Source: Pseudomonadota bacterium
GTDB taxonomy: Bacteria; Pseudomonadota; Alphaproteobacteria; Caulobacterales; Caulobacteraceae
NCBI GenBank assembly: GCA_020161365.1
Contig: JAIUNU010000013.1
Span: 1-64,000 of the forward strand
DNA length: 64,000 bases
Reading direction: 5' to 3'
Under the pieces are notes generated by a model. The model was not told the origin of the DNA, ran no database searches, and saw only the letters and a program-made list of their open reading frames with translations. The number at the start of each line of letters is the position of its first letter. Positions within the stretch are counted from its first letter, which is position 1. Positions 36,780 to 45,417 of this stretch are shown here, in pieces. The translations under genes were made by a program, and so were the position numbers.

Positions 36780-37907
36780 TTGAGTGGTGAAGTTCAAAAT
36801 GGGCCGCGCGCGCTGACCGTAGGCCGCAGCGACGCCCGTATCTGGGGCATGAGCTCGGCCGAGCGCCTGTCGCGCATTTACCGGCGACTGGATCTCGTCG
36901 AGACACCGGCGGTGGACCTGTCGCATCCGGTCGTGGCGGTCGATGCGGGCTGGGTGTTCGACGAGTCGCTGATCAAGGCCTTGGCAGGTCGAGAAGGCGC
37001 CGTGCTGGTCGACGACGCCGGCCGCGCGGTCGCGGTCCATGCGCCCGCCGATGTGGCCTATGCCGCTTCCGAGGCGCTTGCTGACGGCAAGGACCCCTCC
37101 GGATTGGATCCGCGCTTCACACGCCTCACGGCGCTCGAACTGGGTTCGGCCTATAACAGCGCGCTGCGCAAGCGCGAGCCGCCCGTGCTGGAGCGCCTGA
37201 CGCCCGAGACCGTGCGCGCGGTCGAGAAGCGCTTGTTCCAGGGCTCGTACAAGGGCGTCACGGACTTCGTCACCAAATACGTCTGGCCGACGCCGGCGAG
37301 GATCGTGACGCGCTGGTGCGCCCTGGCCAAGATGACGCCGAACAAGGTGACCCTTATTGGCTTCCTGCTCGTTCTGGCCGCGACCTGGCTGTTCTGGCAC
37401 GGGCAGTTCGGGTGGGGTCTGGTCTGCGCTTGGATCATGACCTTCCTCGACACGGTCGATGGCAAGCTGGCCCGGGTGACCCTGACCTCATCGAAATGGG
37501 GCAACGTCTTCGACCATGGCATCGACCTGCTGCACCCACCATTCTGGTGGTGGGCCTGGTTTGTCGGCGTCTATGCGGTCGGCCAGGAGATCCCGTACGC
37601 CGGGCTCAGCCTCGCCATCGTCGTCGGCGGCTATGTCGCCCAGCGGGTGGAGGAGGGTATCTTTCTGGCCCTCTTCAAGCTGGAGATGCACGCTTGGCGG
37701 CCGTTCGACAGCTTCTTCCGCCTGATCACCGCGCGTCGCAATCCGAACCTGATCCTGTTGACGGGCTGCGCGATGGTCGGCCGGCCCGACGTGGGTTTCA
37801 CGCTGGTGGCGATCTGGACCGCCTTGTGTTTCCTCGTGCACGCCGTCCAGATCCTTCAGGGTTTGGCGGCCCCGAAGGGGTCGATCCAGTCTTGGCTCTC
37901 GAAATGA
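36780..37907 (+). CDS. cpgA: CDP-alcohol phosphatidyltransferase (CpgA-like)
   Basis: 375 residues from TTG 36780 (ATG 36849 is an alternative). The C-terminal half is a CDP-alcohol phosphotransferase with the catalytic motif D-x2-D-G-x2-A-R...G...D-x3-D, read as DTVDGKLAR...WGNVFDHGIDLL near residues 222-252, and about six membrane segments. The N-terminal about 165 residues are soluble (HPVVAVDAGWVFDESLIKAL) and not recognised. Synteny matches CCNA_01217, one of three genes reported as needed for ceramide phosphoglycerate in C. crescentus. Its stop overlaps the next ATG. Confidence 0.85.
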   Translation: MSGEVQNGPRALTVGRSDARIWGMSSAERLSRIYRRLDLVETPAVDLSHPVVAVDAGWVFDESLIKALAGREGAVLVDDAGRAVAVHAPADVAYAASEALADGKDPSGLDPRFTRLTALELGSAYNSALRKREPPVLERLTPETVRAVEKRLFQGSYKGVTDFVTKYVWPTPARIVTRWCALAKMTPNKVTLIGFLLVLAATWLFWHGQFGWGLVCAWIMTFLDTVDGKLARVTLTSSKWGNVFDHGIDLLHPPFWWWAWFVGVYAVGQEIPYAGLSLAIVVGGYVAQRVEEGIFLALFKLEMHAWRPFDSFFRLITARRNPNLILLTGCAMVGRPDVGFTLVAIWTALCFLVHAVQILQGLAAPKGSIQSWLSK

Positions 37908-38818
37908 CGCGCATCGGAGTTGTCCGTAATCCCCAGAGCCACGGCAACCGCATCCGGCCGCCAGGACCGGCGCCGGAAGGCGTGCGACTGGTCGAGCCGA
38001 TCGGCCGGCAGGCTCTGAGGGATGCGCTGGACGACTTCGCGCGTGAGGGCCTTGATCTTCTGGTGATCGACGGCGGTGACGGGACGATCCGCGACGTCAT
38101 CAGCCTGTTGCCGCATACGTTCGGAGAGGCTCCGCCGCTTCTGGCGGTTTTGCCGTCCGGCAAGACGAATGTCCTGGCCATTGATCTGGGCGCGCCCGTG
38201 GGCTGGCGACTGGAGGACGCGCTTGTCGCCGCGAGACGGGCCACTCCCACGATCAAGTCGCGTCCGCCGCTGCGGATCAGTTGGGCCGACGACAAGCCCT
38301 GTCTGCAGGGCTTCTTCTTCGGTGTCGGCGCGCCCGTGAAGGCGACCAACCTGGCCCAACGTGTGCACAAGGTCGGCTTCTTCCACAATGTCGCCGTAGC
38401 CATGACCCTGGCGACGGCTGCGCTGGGCGCGCTGTTTGGCGGCGCTCGCGACGAGTGGCGAGAGGGCGTGCCAGCCCGTCTGGTGCTGGATGGAGAGGTC
38501 CAGACCGAGGGGGAACGGTTTGCGGTCATCGCCACGGCGCTGAAGCGCCTGCCGTTTGGGCTCAAGCCGTTCGGCGCGCCGCGCGAGGGCTTGAAGCTTC
38601 TCGACGTGGACGCCCCGCCGCGCCGTTTGCACAAGGCTTTGCCCCTGGTCCTGAGCGGCAAGGTCATCCCGGTCCTGGAGAGCCTGGGCTATCGCCGGCG
38701 CGACCCCAGCGACGTCCGTCTGTCGGGCGGGGCGCCCTTCGTTCTCGACGGCGAGGTTTTCGAGGGCGGAGATCTAACGATCCGTCTGGGACCGGCCTTG
38801 CGGTTCCTGGTCGGATGA
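37904..38818 (+). CDS. cpgB: Diacylglycerol-kinase-fold ceramide kinase (CpgB-like)
   Basis: 304 residues starting RIGVVRNPQSHGNR, with the lipid-kinase nucleotide motif IDGGDGTIRDV near residue 55 and LAVLPSGKTNVLA. This is the diacylglycerol/sphingosine kinase catalytic fold. The Caulobacter orthologue CpgB (CCNA_01218) has been reported as a bacterial ceramide kinase, making ceramide 1-phosphate. It is coupled by ATGA overlaps to cpgA upstream and cpgC downstream. Assignment is by synteny and motif. Confidence 0.87.
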   Translation: MTRIGVVRNPQSHGNRIRPPGPAPEGVRLVEPIGRQALRDALDDFAREGLDLLVIDGGDGTIRDVISLLPHTFGEAPPLLAVLPSGKTNVLAIDLGAPVGWRLEDALVAARRATPTIKSRPPLRISWADDKPCLQGFFFGVGAPVKATNLAQRVHKVGFFHNVAVAMTLATAALGALFGGARDEWREGVPARLVLDGEVQTEGERFAVIATALKRLPFGLKPFGAPREGLKLLDVDAPPRRLHKALPLVLSGKVIPVLESLGYRRRDPSDVRLSGGAPFVLDGEVFEGGDLTIRLGPALRFLVG

Positions 38819-39696
38819 GCCGATTGCGCGACCTCGTCGCCGCCGAACTCTCCCAGACGACGCCTGAACCGATCTCCGCCTTCGCGGCCCATTTGGCGAA
38901 GCGGTTTCCAGGCGCGCGGGCGGTCTTGTTCTATGGCTCGATCCTGCGGACCGGCGACCTGTCGGGCGTGCTGGACTACTATGTGCTGACCGAGCGCGTT
39001 CCGGCGGGGTGGCGGGGTGTGTTCACGCGGTTGCTCTGGCCCGATGTGAGCTACCACGAGTTCGAGCTTGGCGGGACGGTCCTGCGGGCCAAGGTCGCGT
39101 CGATGACCCTGGCGCAGTTCCAGCGTGCGACCAGCGGCGCAGGCCTCGACACGACGATCTGGGCGCGCTTCGTGCAGCCCAGTGCGCTTGTATGGTCTGA
39201 CGGCGCCGCGAGCGAGGCGGTGGTTGACGCGATCACCGACGCCTGCCGCACGGCCGCGGATTTCGCCCAAGCCCTGGGGCCGACGGGCGGCGCGCCACTC
39301 GCGCTTTGGACGGCGCTATTCCAGGAAACCTATAAGGCTGAACTGCGCGTCGAAAAGGCCGGCCGCGAAGTGTCGATCCTGACATTTGATCCGGATCGCT
39401 ACCAGCAGGTCATGGAGAGCATCTGGGCGCACGAAGGGCCTGGTCTTGCGGCGGACGAACGAGAACGGCTGATTAGCGCTTGGCGCTTGCGCCGAGCGTT
39501 GGGAAAGCCGTTGAACGTGGCGCGTCTGGTCAAGGCGGCCTTCACATTTCAGGGCGCGGCGCGCTATGCCGCCTGGAAGATCCAACGTCACACGGGCGTG
39601 GCGGTCGAGGTCACGCCCTGGCGCGAGCGCCATCCGATCCTCGCCGCGCCTGGCGTGCTTCTCAAGGTCTGGCGTGAGCGGCGTCCGGCCGCCTGA
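38815..39696 (+). CDS. cpgC: CpgC-like protein with nucleotidyltransferase-like N-terminus
   Basis: 293 residues from ATG 38815 (ATGA overlap with cpgB). The segment ARAVLFYGSILRTGDLSGVLDYYVL resembles the GS-x-n-D-x-D entry of the nucleotidyltransferase superfamily, although the second Asp pattern is D-Y-Y rather than D-x-D, so catalysis may be altered. The rest is mainly helical with a basic C-terminus. It corresponds to CCNA_01219 (cpgC), required for ceramide phosphoglycerate but with no clear biochemistry known to me. A bidirectional terminator follows. Confidence 0.78.
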   Translation: MSRLRDLVAAELSQTTPEPISAFAAHLAKRFPGARAVLFYGSILRTGDLSGVLDYYVLTERVPAGWRGVFTRLLWPDVSYHEFELGGTVLRAKVASMTLAQFQRATSGAGLDTTIWARFVQPSALVWSDGAASEAVVDAITDACRTAADFAQALGPTGGAPLALWTALFQETYKAELRVEKAGREVSILTFDPDRYQQVMESIWAHEGPGLAADERERLISAWRLRRALGKPLNVARLVKAAFTFQGAARYAAWKIQRHTGVAVEVTPWRERHPILAAPGVLLKVWRERRPAA

Positions 39697-39709
39697 TCCG
39701 GCCAAACGA

Positions 39710-39738
39710 AAACGCCCGGGCGAGTGACCCGGGCGTTT
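39710..39738. terminator. Bidirectional terminator between cpgC and spt
   Basis: Perfect 11-bp stem AAACGCCCGGG (39710-39720) and CCCGGGCGTTT (39728-39738), loop CGAGTGA. It is followed by CCATTT on the plus strand and TCGTTTGG on the minus strand, serving both convergent transcripts. Confidence 0.85.
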
Positions 39739-39761
39739 CCATTTCAGCGATGGGGCTGGCT

Positions 39762-40976
39762 TCAGGCGCGGGCGCGCTTGAGGGGCTCGATGACACCCAG
39801 CGCCGCGCCGATCTCGCCATAGGTCTTGAGGACGGCGTCGATCTGTTCGTCGGTGTGCGCGGCGCTAACGCTGGCGCGCAGCAGCGGACGGCTGTCCGGC
39901 GTGGCGGGCGGCAGGGCCAGGTTCAGATACACGCCGGCCTGCAGCAGGCCATTCCACATGGCGATGGCGCGTTCCTGGTCGGGCATGGTCGCGGCCACGA
40001 TTGGACTGGCGCTGGGGCCCGTGAGGAAGCCCATGGCGGTGAGGCCGTCGTACAGGCGCTTGGCGTTGCGGTTCAGGCGATCGCGCAGCTCGGGTTGCTC
40101 AATCATGCGGCGCAGGGCCGTCACGGTCGACGCGACCACGGCGGGCGGCAGCGAGGCGGTGAACATGTAGGGACGGCAGACGACGCGCATGACGTCGAAA
40201 TCGTCGTGGTCCGACACGCAGAAGCCGCCGATGGCGCCGAGGCTCTTCGAGAAGGTGCCGACGATGAAGTCGACGTCTTCCTCAACGCCCGCCGCTTCGG
40301 CGAGGCCGCGACCGGTCGCGCCCAGCACGCCCATCGAGTGCGCTTCGTCGACGAGCAGATAGCCGCCCATCTCACGCTTTACCGCAGCGATTTCCTTCAG
40401 CGGCGCCACATCGCCGATCATCGAATAGATGCCTTCGACGACGATCAGGCGCTCGCCCGGCGCGTCGCCGAGGCGACGCAGGCGCTTGGCCAGGTCTTCG
40501 GGGTCGTTGTGGCGGAAGCGGATGACCTCGGCGTGGCCCAGGCGCGAGCCATCATAGATCGAGGCGTGGCTGTCGGCGTCGAGGATCAGGTGGTCGCCGC
40601 GACCGACTAGGGTCGACAGCACGCCCAGATTGGCCTGGTAGCCGGTCGTGAAGACCATGGCGTGCTTACGGCCGTAGAATTTCGCCAGTTCGGTCTCTAG
40701 CTCGACGTGCGTCTCGAAGCTGCCGTTGGCGATGCGGGAACCGGTGGTGCCCGTGCCGCGTTCCTGCACCGCTTTCACCGAAGCGGCGATGGCCTGTTCG
40801 TCGAAGGTCAGGCCCAGATAGTTGTTCGTGCCCAGCAGGATGGTGGGACGACCATCGACGACCCCTTCGGTCGGCGAGTGGACGGCGTCGAAGCGCACCT
40901 TGAAGGGGTTGGCGCCGACGTCCTGGATAGCCTTGTACGCATCGCGATAGGCCAGGTGCTTATCAAACAGCCCCAT
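39762..40976 (-). CDS. spt: Serine palmitoyltransferase
   Basis: 404 residues of the alpha-oxoamine synthase family (PLP fold I). It has NNYLGL, the GTGTTGSRIANG substrate loop, DEAHSMGVLGATGRG and the PLP lysine K244 in TFSKSLGAIGG. The family also includes KBL and BioF, but the neighbouring ceramide reductase, ceramide synthase, acyl carrier protein and acyl-AMP ligase fix it as Spt (CCNA_01220 orthologue): L-serine plus acyl thioester to 3-ketosphinganine. It begins 3 nt after the carrier-protein stop. It is the last gene of a leftward operon and ends at a strong terminator. Confidence 0.95.
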   Translation of the reverse strand: MGLFDKHLAYRDAYKAIQDVGANPFKVRFDAVHSPTEGVVDGRPTILLGTNNYLGLTFDEQAIAASVKAVQERGTGTTGSRIANGSFETHVELETELAKFYGRKHAMVFTTGYQANLGVLSTLVGRGDHLILDADSHASIYDGSRLGHAEVIRFRHNDPEDLAKRLRRLGDAPGERLIVVEGIYSMIGDVAPLKEIAAVKREMGGYLLVDEAHSMGVLGATGRGLAEAAGVEEDVDFIVGTFSKSLGAIGGFCVSDHDDFDVMRVVCRPYMFTASLPPAVVASTVTALRRMIEQPELRDRLNRNAKRLYDGLTAMGFLTGPSASPIVAATMPDQERAIAMWNGLLQAGVYLNLALPPATPDSRPLLRASVSAAHTDEQIDAVLKTYGEIGAALGVIEPLKRARA

Positions 40977-40979
40977 TAG

Positions 40980-41231
40980 TTAAGCCCTAGTCCGGAGATC
41001 GTTGATCAGTTTGGAGAGATCGCCAGCGGTCTCGACGGACGCCAGACGGTCGAGCGGGATGGAGATGTCGAAGGTGTCTTCGAGCTCCATGATGATGTTC
41101 ATGAGGGCGAGGGAGTCGACGGCGAGGTCGCGACCAATATGCGACTCCGCACGAACCTCGACGGCGCGTCCAAGAACCTTGCTCGCTGCTACCCCGATCT
41201 CGCGCAAGCTGAGATCCGTAACCGTATCCAT
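40980..41231 (-). CDS. Dedicated acyl carrier protein for sphingolipid synthesis
   Basis: 83 residues, acidic and helical, with the 4'-phosphopantetheine serine in DLAVDSLALMNIIMELED (about residue 40) and a helix IPLDRLASVETAGDLSKLI. It lies directly before spt (3 nt) and after cerR, in the position of CCNA_01221. It should carry the long acyl chain loaded by the acyl-AMP ligase at 42252 and hand it to Spt. Its sequence differs from the housekeeping AcpP pattern (DSLD), as expected for a specialised carrier. Confidence 0.92.
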   Translation of the reverse strand: MDTVTDLSLREIGVAASKVLGRAVEVRAESHIGRDLAVDSLALMNIIMELEDTFDISIPLDRLASVETAGDLSKLINDLRTRA

Positions 41232-41266
41232 TCTGAGTTAAACCTCCGGGAGCCCCACCCGTTACA

Positions 41267-42262
41267 CTACTGTAGCGACGAGTCTGTCAGATTTCCGCCA
41301 TATTTGAACTCTGCGGCGATATTTTTGGGTAACCAACCCGCTGCTCGGTACCACTCGACGGTGTGAGCGAACCCATCGATGAGACCGAACACGCTGGGTA
41401 CTCCCTCCGACATCGGAGCGCTAGATAGGGTCCAATCGGCGTGAAGCAATTCCCGCGCCTTGCCCAAACCGAACACGGAGGGGCTTTTTGTGAGCGAAGA
41501 CCAAGCATCTGCAAGGGCTCCGGCGGCCAACACGCCTTGATCCGGAAGCCTGACTAGGCGTGGATTCACCCCCATAACCCTCGCCGCGCCGCTCATGATT
41601 TCCGTCCAACTGTAACCGCCGCGCCGCACATCGGACAGCTCCACGACGCCCAAAGTGGGTGACCGGCAGAACGCCACGAGCTTTGCGGCCGCATCATGGA
41701 CGTGAATCATCGCGATCCGGGACATCGGCGAAAGCACCGGAAGCACTGGGCTGCGCGCCGCGAGCTGGAAGAGCGCCAGGGTCTCAGTGTCGCCGGGGCC
41801 GTAGATCGCCGGGGGGCGCACGATCAGTGCGCCGGGGTCGGCGGCGCGCACAGCTTCTTCGCCGGCGCGCTTGCTGGCGGCGTAATGAGAGAGCCCGGGT
41901 TCCCGAGCGGCGAGACTGGACACCAGGATGAAGCGCGCTCCGGCCGTCTTGGCCGCGACGGCGGCCGCCTGGGCGCCATCACGATTGACGCCATGGAAGG
42001 CCTGCAGGCTCGGGGCCTTGATCAGGCCTGCGCCATGAATGACCGTCTCCGCTCCGCGAGAAAGCCGCTCAAGCGCGCCGGGTGTGCGAAGATCACCGGT
42101 GACGATCTCGACCTCGATGTCGCTCCAGAGCGGATGGATGGGATCGCGTCGCACCAGAACGCGCGGCTTCCAGCCGTCCTGCGCCAGGGCGCGGACGAGA
42201 TGCCGGCCCAGAAAGCCTGTCGCACCAGTGACGGCGACGACGCCTCGCGCCCTAGTCGCCAT
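41267..42262 (-). CDS. cerR: Ceramide reductase CerR (extended SDR)
   Basis: 331 residues with the NAD(P)-binding loop VTGATGFLGRHLV near the N-terminus and the catalytic Y-x3-K in HYAASKRAGEE, after the SSLAARE strand. It is an extended short-chain dehydrogenase. In Caulobacter the orthologue CCNA_01222 (CerR) reduces the 3-keto group after N-acylation. The start overlaps the acyl-AMP ligase stop by 11 bases. A 35-nt gap to the carrier-protein gene follows. Confidence 0.9.
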   Translation of the reverse strand: MATRARGVVAVTGATGFLGRHLVRALAQDGWKPRVLVRRDPIHPLWSDIEVEIVTGDLRTPGALERLSRGAETVIHGAGLIKAPSLQAFHGVNRDGAQAAAVAAKTAGARFILVSSLAAREPGLSHYAASKRAGEEAVRAADPGALIVRPPAIYGPGDTETLALFQLAARSPVLPVLSPMSRIAMIHVHDAAAKLVAFCRSPTLGVVELSDVRRGGYSWTEIMSGAARVMGVNPRLVRLPDQGVLAAGALADAWSSLTKSPSVFGLGKARELLHADWTLSSAPMSEGVPSVFGLIDGFAHTVEWYRAAGWLPKNIAAEFKYGGNLTDSSLQ

Positions 42263-43970
42263 AGGCGCCGGCCAGATAGGCCGCCTTGGCCTTCGAACGG
42301 CTCAACTTGCCTGACGAGGTCTGGGGCAGGGCGTGAGCGCCCACCAGTTTGACCTTGGCCTCTACGCCGTGGCGGGTGCGCAGCAGGGTTGCCACCGCCT
42401 CGCTAAGCGCAGCGCGGCTGTCGGCGTCGCCCCCGCGCGCCTGCACCAGGACGACGATCTGGTCCTCGGGCTCGGCCGGGATCGCGAAGGCGCACACGTC
42501 GCCGCTGCGCAGGCCGTCGATCTCATTATCCGCCGTCCACTCAAGGTCTTGCGGCCAGATATTGCGACCATTCAGGATAATCAGATCCTTGGCCCGACCG
42601 GTGATGACGATCTCACCATCGATCTTGAAGCCGAGGTCGCCGGTGTCGAGCCAGCCGTCAGACGACAACACGCGGGCGGTCTCATCGGGATTGGCGAAGT
42701 AGCCGCTCATCACCGAAGGGCCCTTCGCAAAAATGCGGCCAACGCCGCGCTCGGGCAGCACTTGGCCATCTTCGCCGCGCACTTCGAGGAAGTGATGGGG
42801 CAGGGCGGGCCCGCAACGGGCGAAGTCGCGGGCGCGCTCGGAGCCCTCCGGCGCGTCGACGGCCAGAGCGTCCCGCTCGAGACGTTCCACGTCCAGGGTT
42901 TCGGCTCGAAGACCCTTGCCCAGCGGCGCCATAGACAGCGCCAGGGTCGCCTCCGCCATGCCGTAACTGGCGACGAACGCCTTGTCCGAGAAGCCGGCGG
43001 GGGCGAAGGCCTCGACGAACGCCTTCAGCGGCGGCATGCGGATCATGTCGCCGCCCAGGCCCGCGCTACGCCAGTGCGACAGGCTGTAGGTTTCGAGCGA
43101 CTGGCCCTGGACGCGGCGGGCGCAAAGCTCGTAGCCGAAGGTCGGGCTATAGGCGATCGTCGCCTTGTTGCGGCCGATGAGGTCGATCCACAGCAGGGGG
43201 CGGCGCACGAAGGCGCCGGTCGGCAGCAGGTCGACCGACATCTGGCAGCTGAGCGGGCTGAGCAGGAAGCCGATCAGGCCCATGTCGTGATAGAGCGGCA
43301 GCCAGGAAATGGCGCGGTCCGAAGCCTTCACTTGCAGGCCATCCCGCGTGATGGCGACGCAGTTGGCCATTAGCGCCTTGTGGCGGACCAGGACACCGGT
43401 CGGCGTACGGGTGCTGCCCGAGGAGAACTGAAGGTAGCAGGGGTCCTCGGGCGTGATGGCCGGCAAGTTTGCGCCGGCGTCCTCGGGAAGGTCGGCCAGC
43501 ACCCCGGCGAAGGACAGCCCGGCGCGCGCACCGATTTCGGCGACCCAGTCCTTGAGACCGACCGGGCCGATCAGGAGATCGGCCTTGGCCGACCGCGCTA
43601 GGTTGGTGATCTGCTCGATATACGCCTCGCGGCCGCCCAATGGCGTCGGCAACGCCATCGGCGCGGGCAGCAGGCCCGCGTACTGGCAGGCGAAGAAGGC
43701 GCGCACAAAGTCGCCGTCGGTTTCGGCCAGCAGCGCGACGCTGTCGCCGACCTTGGCGCCGGTCGCCAGCAGACGCCGCGCCAGGACCACCGCTTCGTCG
43801 CGAAGCTTTGCGTAGGGCAGGGCTTCCACCAGCTCGCCGCGCAGCGAGTAGAGGTTGATCCCGGTCTCGCCAGTGGCGGCGAAATCCAGGGCCTGGGTCA
43901 AGGTCGGGAAGTCGGCGAACCGAACGGTGCGGTCAGACGCCGTGGGCGTGATCATAACTTGGGCCTTCAT
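42252..43970 (-). CDS. Fatty acyl-AMP/acyl-CoA ligase feeding sphingolipid synthesis
   Basis: 572 residues of the acyl-adenylate family, best fitting fatty acyl-AMP ligases: ISWLPLYHDMGLIGFLL is diagnostic. The P-loop reads LQFSSGSTRTPTGVLV, with R and T where canonical ligases have G and K. Further motifs are SYGMAEATLA, WLDTGDLGFK and GRAKDLIILNGRNIWPQDLE (hinge), with the C-terminal catalytic lysine region TSSGKLSRSKAK. It should adenylate a long fatty acid and load the adjacent carrier protein. Synteny matches CCNA_01223. It lies 4 nt after the flippase gene. Confidence 0.9.
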   Translation of the reverse strand: MKAQVMITPTASDRTVRFADFPTLTQALDFAATGETGINLYSLRGELVEALPYAKLRDEAVVLARRLLATGAKVGDSVALLAETDGDFVRAFFACQYAGLLPAPMALPTPLGGREAYIEQITNLARSAKADLLIGPVGLKDWVAEIGARAGLSFAGVLADLPEDAGANLPAITPEDPCYLQFSSGSTRTPTGVLVRHKALMANCVAITRDGLQVKASDRAISWLPLYHDMGLIGFLLSPLSCQMSVDLLPTGAFVRRPLLWIDLIGRNKATIAYSPTFGYELCARRVQGQSLETYSLSHWRSAGLGGDMIRMPPLKAFVEAFAPAGFSDKAFVASYGMAEATLALSMAPLGKGLRAETLDVERLERDALAVDAPEGSERARDFARCGPALPHHFLEVRGEDGQVLPERGVGRIFAKGPSVMSGYFANPDETARVLSSDGWLDTGDLGFKIDGEIVITGRAKDLIILNGRNIWPQDLEWTADNEIDGLRSGDVCAFAIPAEPEDQIVVLVQARGGDADSRAALSEAVATLLRTRHGVEAKVKLVGAHALPQTSSGKLSRSKAKAAYLAGAYGD

Positions 43971-43974
43971 CGTC

Positions 43975-45306
43975 TTATGTCGTACGCGGCGCGACGTTGT
44001 CCTCGGCCGCGAGTCGGGCGAGCCGGCGGCGCGCCATCAAATACATGCCAATCGCCATTGCCAAAGCGGACGCAACCAGAGCGGCGCCTGCGCCTGTCAG
44101 GCCGAACGTCCTGATGAGCGGCACGAGCGCCGAAAGATAGGCCACGACAACGACGAGACGAACCATCAGAGCCGCGCCGGCTGCTCGCATCGACACGAGC
44201 ATCGGCTCCAGGGGGAGGGTCATGACGCCGATGGCCGCTGCGGCCACTTGCCAGTTCATGACGCCCGCCGCAGCGCCGAAGGCGGGACCCATGATCGTCT
44301 CGAGGATCCATCGTCCGGCAAAAAGGCTGGCCAGCAGAAGCACACCGGCGGCTGCGCCACCGATCAGGGCGATCTGGATCGCCAGCTTCGTCATGGCCTG
44401 CTGTCCGCCCGAGGCGCGCATCTTGGCCAGTTCCGGGTAGAGCGCGGGCACCATCAGGCGCGCGGGCTTGGCCATGCCGTCCGCCACCTGCTTGCCGATC
44501 CGCCAGAGCGCCGCCTGCGCGGGGCCCAGCAAGGCGCCCACGGCCATGGTCAGTACATGCGTAAAGCCGACGTCCAGGGTTGCGGAAAAGTTGGTCGCCA
44601 GAGCGAAGCGCCAGACGCCCGGCATGTCCCTGCTGGTGGGGCCGATGAGGGTGAAGCCCGTCAGCAGGCCTCGCCGGGTCAGATCGCGGATCGCGATGGT
44701 GGCGATGTAGAAGAACGAGGCGAAGGTTCCAGCCGCCCAGGCCAGCAAAAAGTACTGGATTGGGGCCTGGGTCAGGGCGCAGATCGCGCAGCCGATCATC
44801 CGGACCAGCGAGCTGACCGCCTGTTCGGCCGCGAGATAGCGGAACCGGTCGAAGAGGCGCAGTAGCCCGACGCCCGTCGCCGAGGTCATGACGCCAATCG
44901 ACAGGGCGTAGAGTGCGCCGTAACCGCTCATGCCTTCCGGCCAGCTGAGCTGACGCCAGAACAACCACGCGCCAAGCACGCCGAGAAGCACGCCCAGGAC
45001 GCCGCTGATCAAATCCAGAAGGAGCGAGAATCGTAGGACCTGTTGGAAACGTCGCCTGTCGTTCTCCATCAGCGGGCCGGCGCCGAAGGTGATCAGGGTC
45101 TGCCACGACTGGAAGTGCGCGACCTCGCCCAGGAACTGCGCGAAGGCGTTGATGACGACCAGAACGCCCATCAACTCCGCGCCGAGGCTGCGGGCGGTGA
45201 GCGCGATGTAGGCGAGGCCCACGATCGCGTTGACGACCCGGCCGCTGAGCAGCTGGCCGGCGTTGGCGAGCACCTTCTTGAGCGGGGTCTCGACGACTTG
45301 CGTCAT
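43975..45306 (-). CDS. Polysaccharide/lipid flippase-like membrane protein (Wzx/MATE-like)
   Basis: 443 residues from ATG 45306 (GGAG about 9 nt upstream; a longer start at 45363 is possible). About 12-14 membrane segments are visible, for example LISGVLGVLLGVLGAWLFW, IALIGGAAAGVLLLASLFAG and LVASALAMAIGMYLMARRR, with the N-terminal QLLSGRVVNAIVGLAYIALT typical of Wzx-type exporters. It ends 4 nt before the acyl-AMP ligase. Location suggests it flips a sphingolipid or head-group intermediate across the inner membrane, or alternatively an unrelated polysaccharide precursor. Confidence 0.82.
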   Translation of the reverse strand: MTQVVETPLKKVLANAGQLLSGRVVNAIVGLAYIALTARSLGAELMGVLVVINAFAQFLGEVAHFQSWQTLITFGAGPLMENDRRRFQQVLRFSLLLDLISGVLGVLLGVLGAWLFWRQLSWPEGMSGYGALYALSIGVMTSATGVGLLRLFDRFRYLAAEQAVSSLVRMIGCAICALTQAPIQYFLLAWAAGTFASFFYIATIAIRDLTRRGLLTGFTLIGPTSRDMPGVWRFALATNFSATLDVGFTHVLTMAVGALLGPAQAALWRIGKQVADGMAKPARLMVPALYPELAKMRASGGQQAMTKLAIQIALIGGAAAGVLLLASLFAGRWILETIMGPAFGAAAGVMNWQVAAAAIGVMTLPLEPMLVSMRAAGAALMVRLVVVVAYLSALVPLIRTFGLTGAGAALVASALAMAIGMYLMARRRLARLAAEDNVAPRTT

Positions 45307-45417
45307 GCCGACCGCTCCGACGACGCGACGGCCATGGCGGCGGTCGCCGACAGGCTTTGCCAAGCCTGCCAGCGTCGCACGATGTTCATGAGGCAGACGC
45401 GTTTGGCGCTGGCCACG

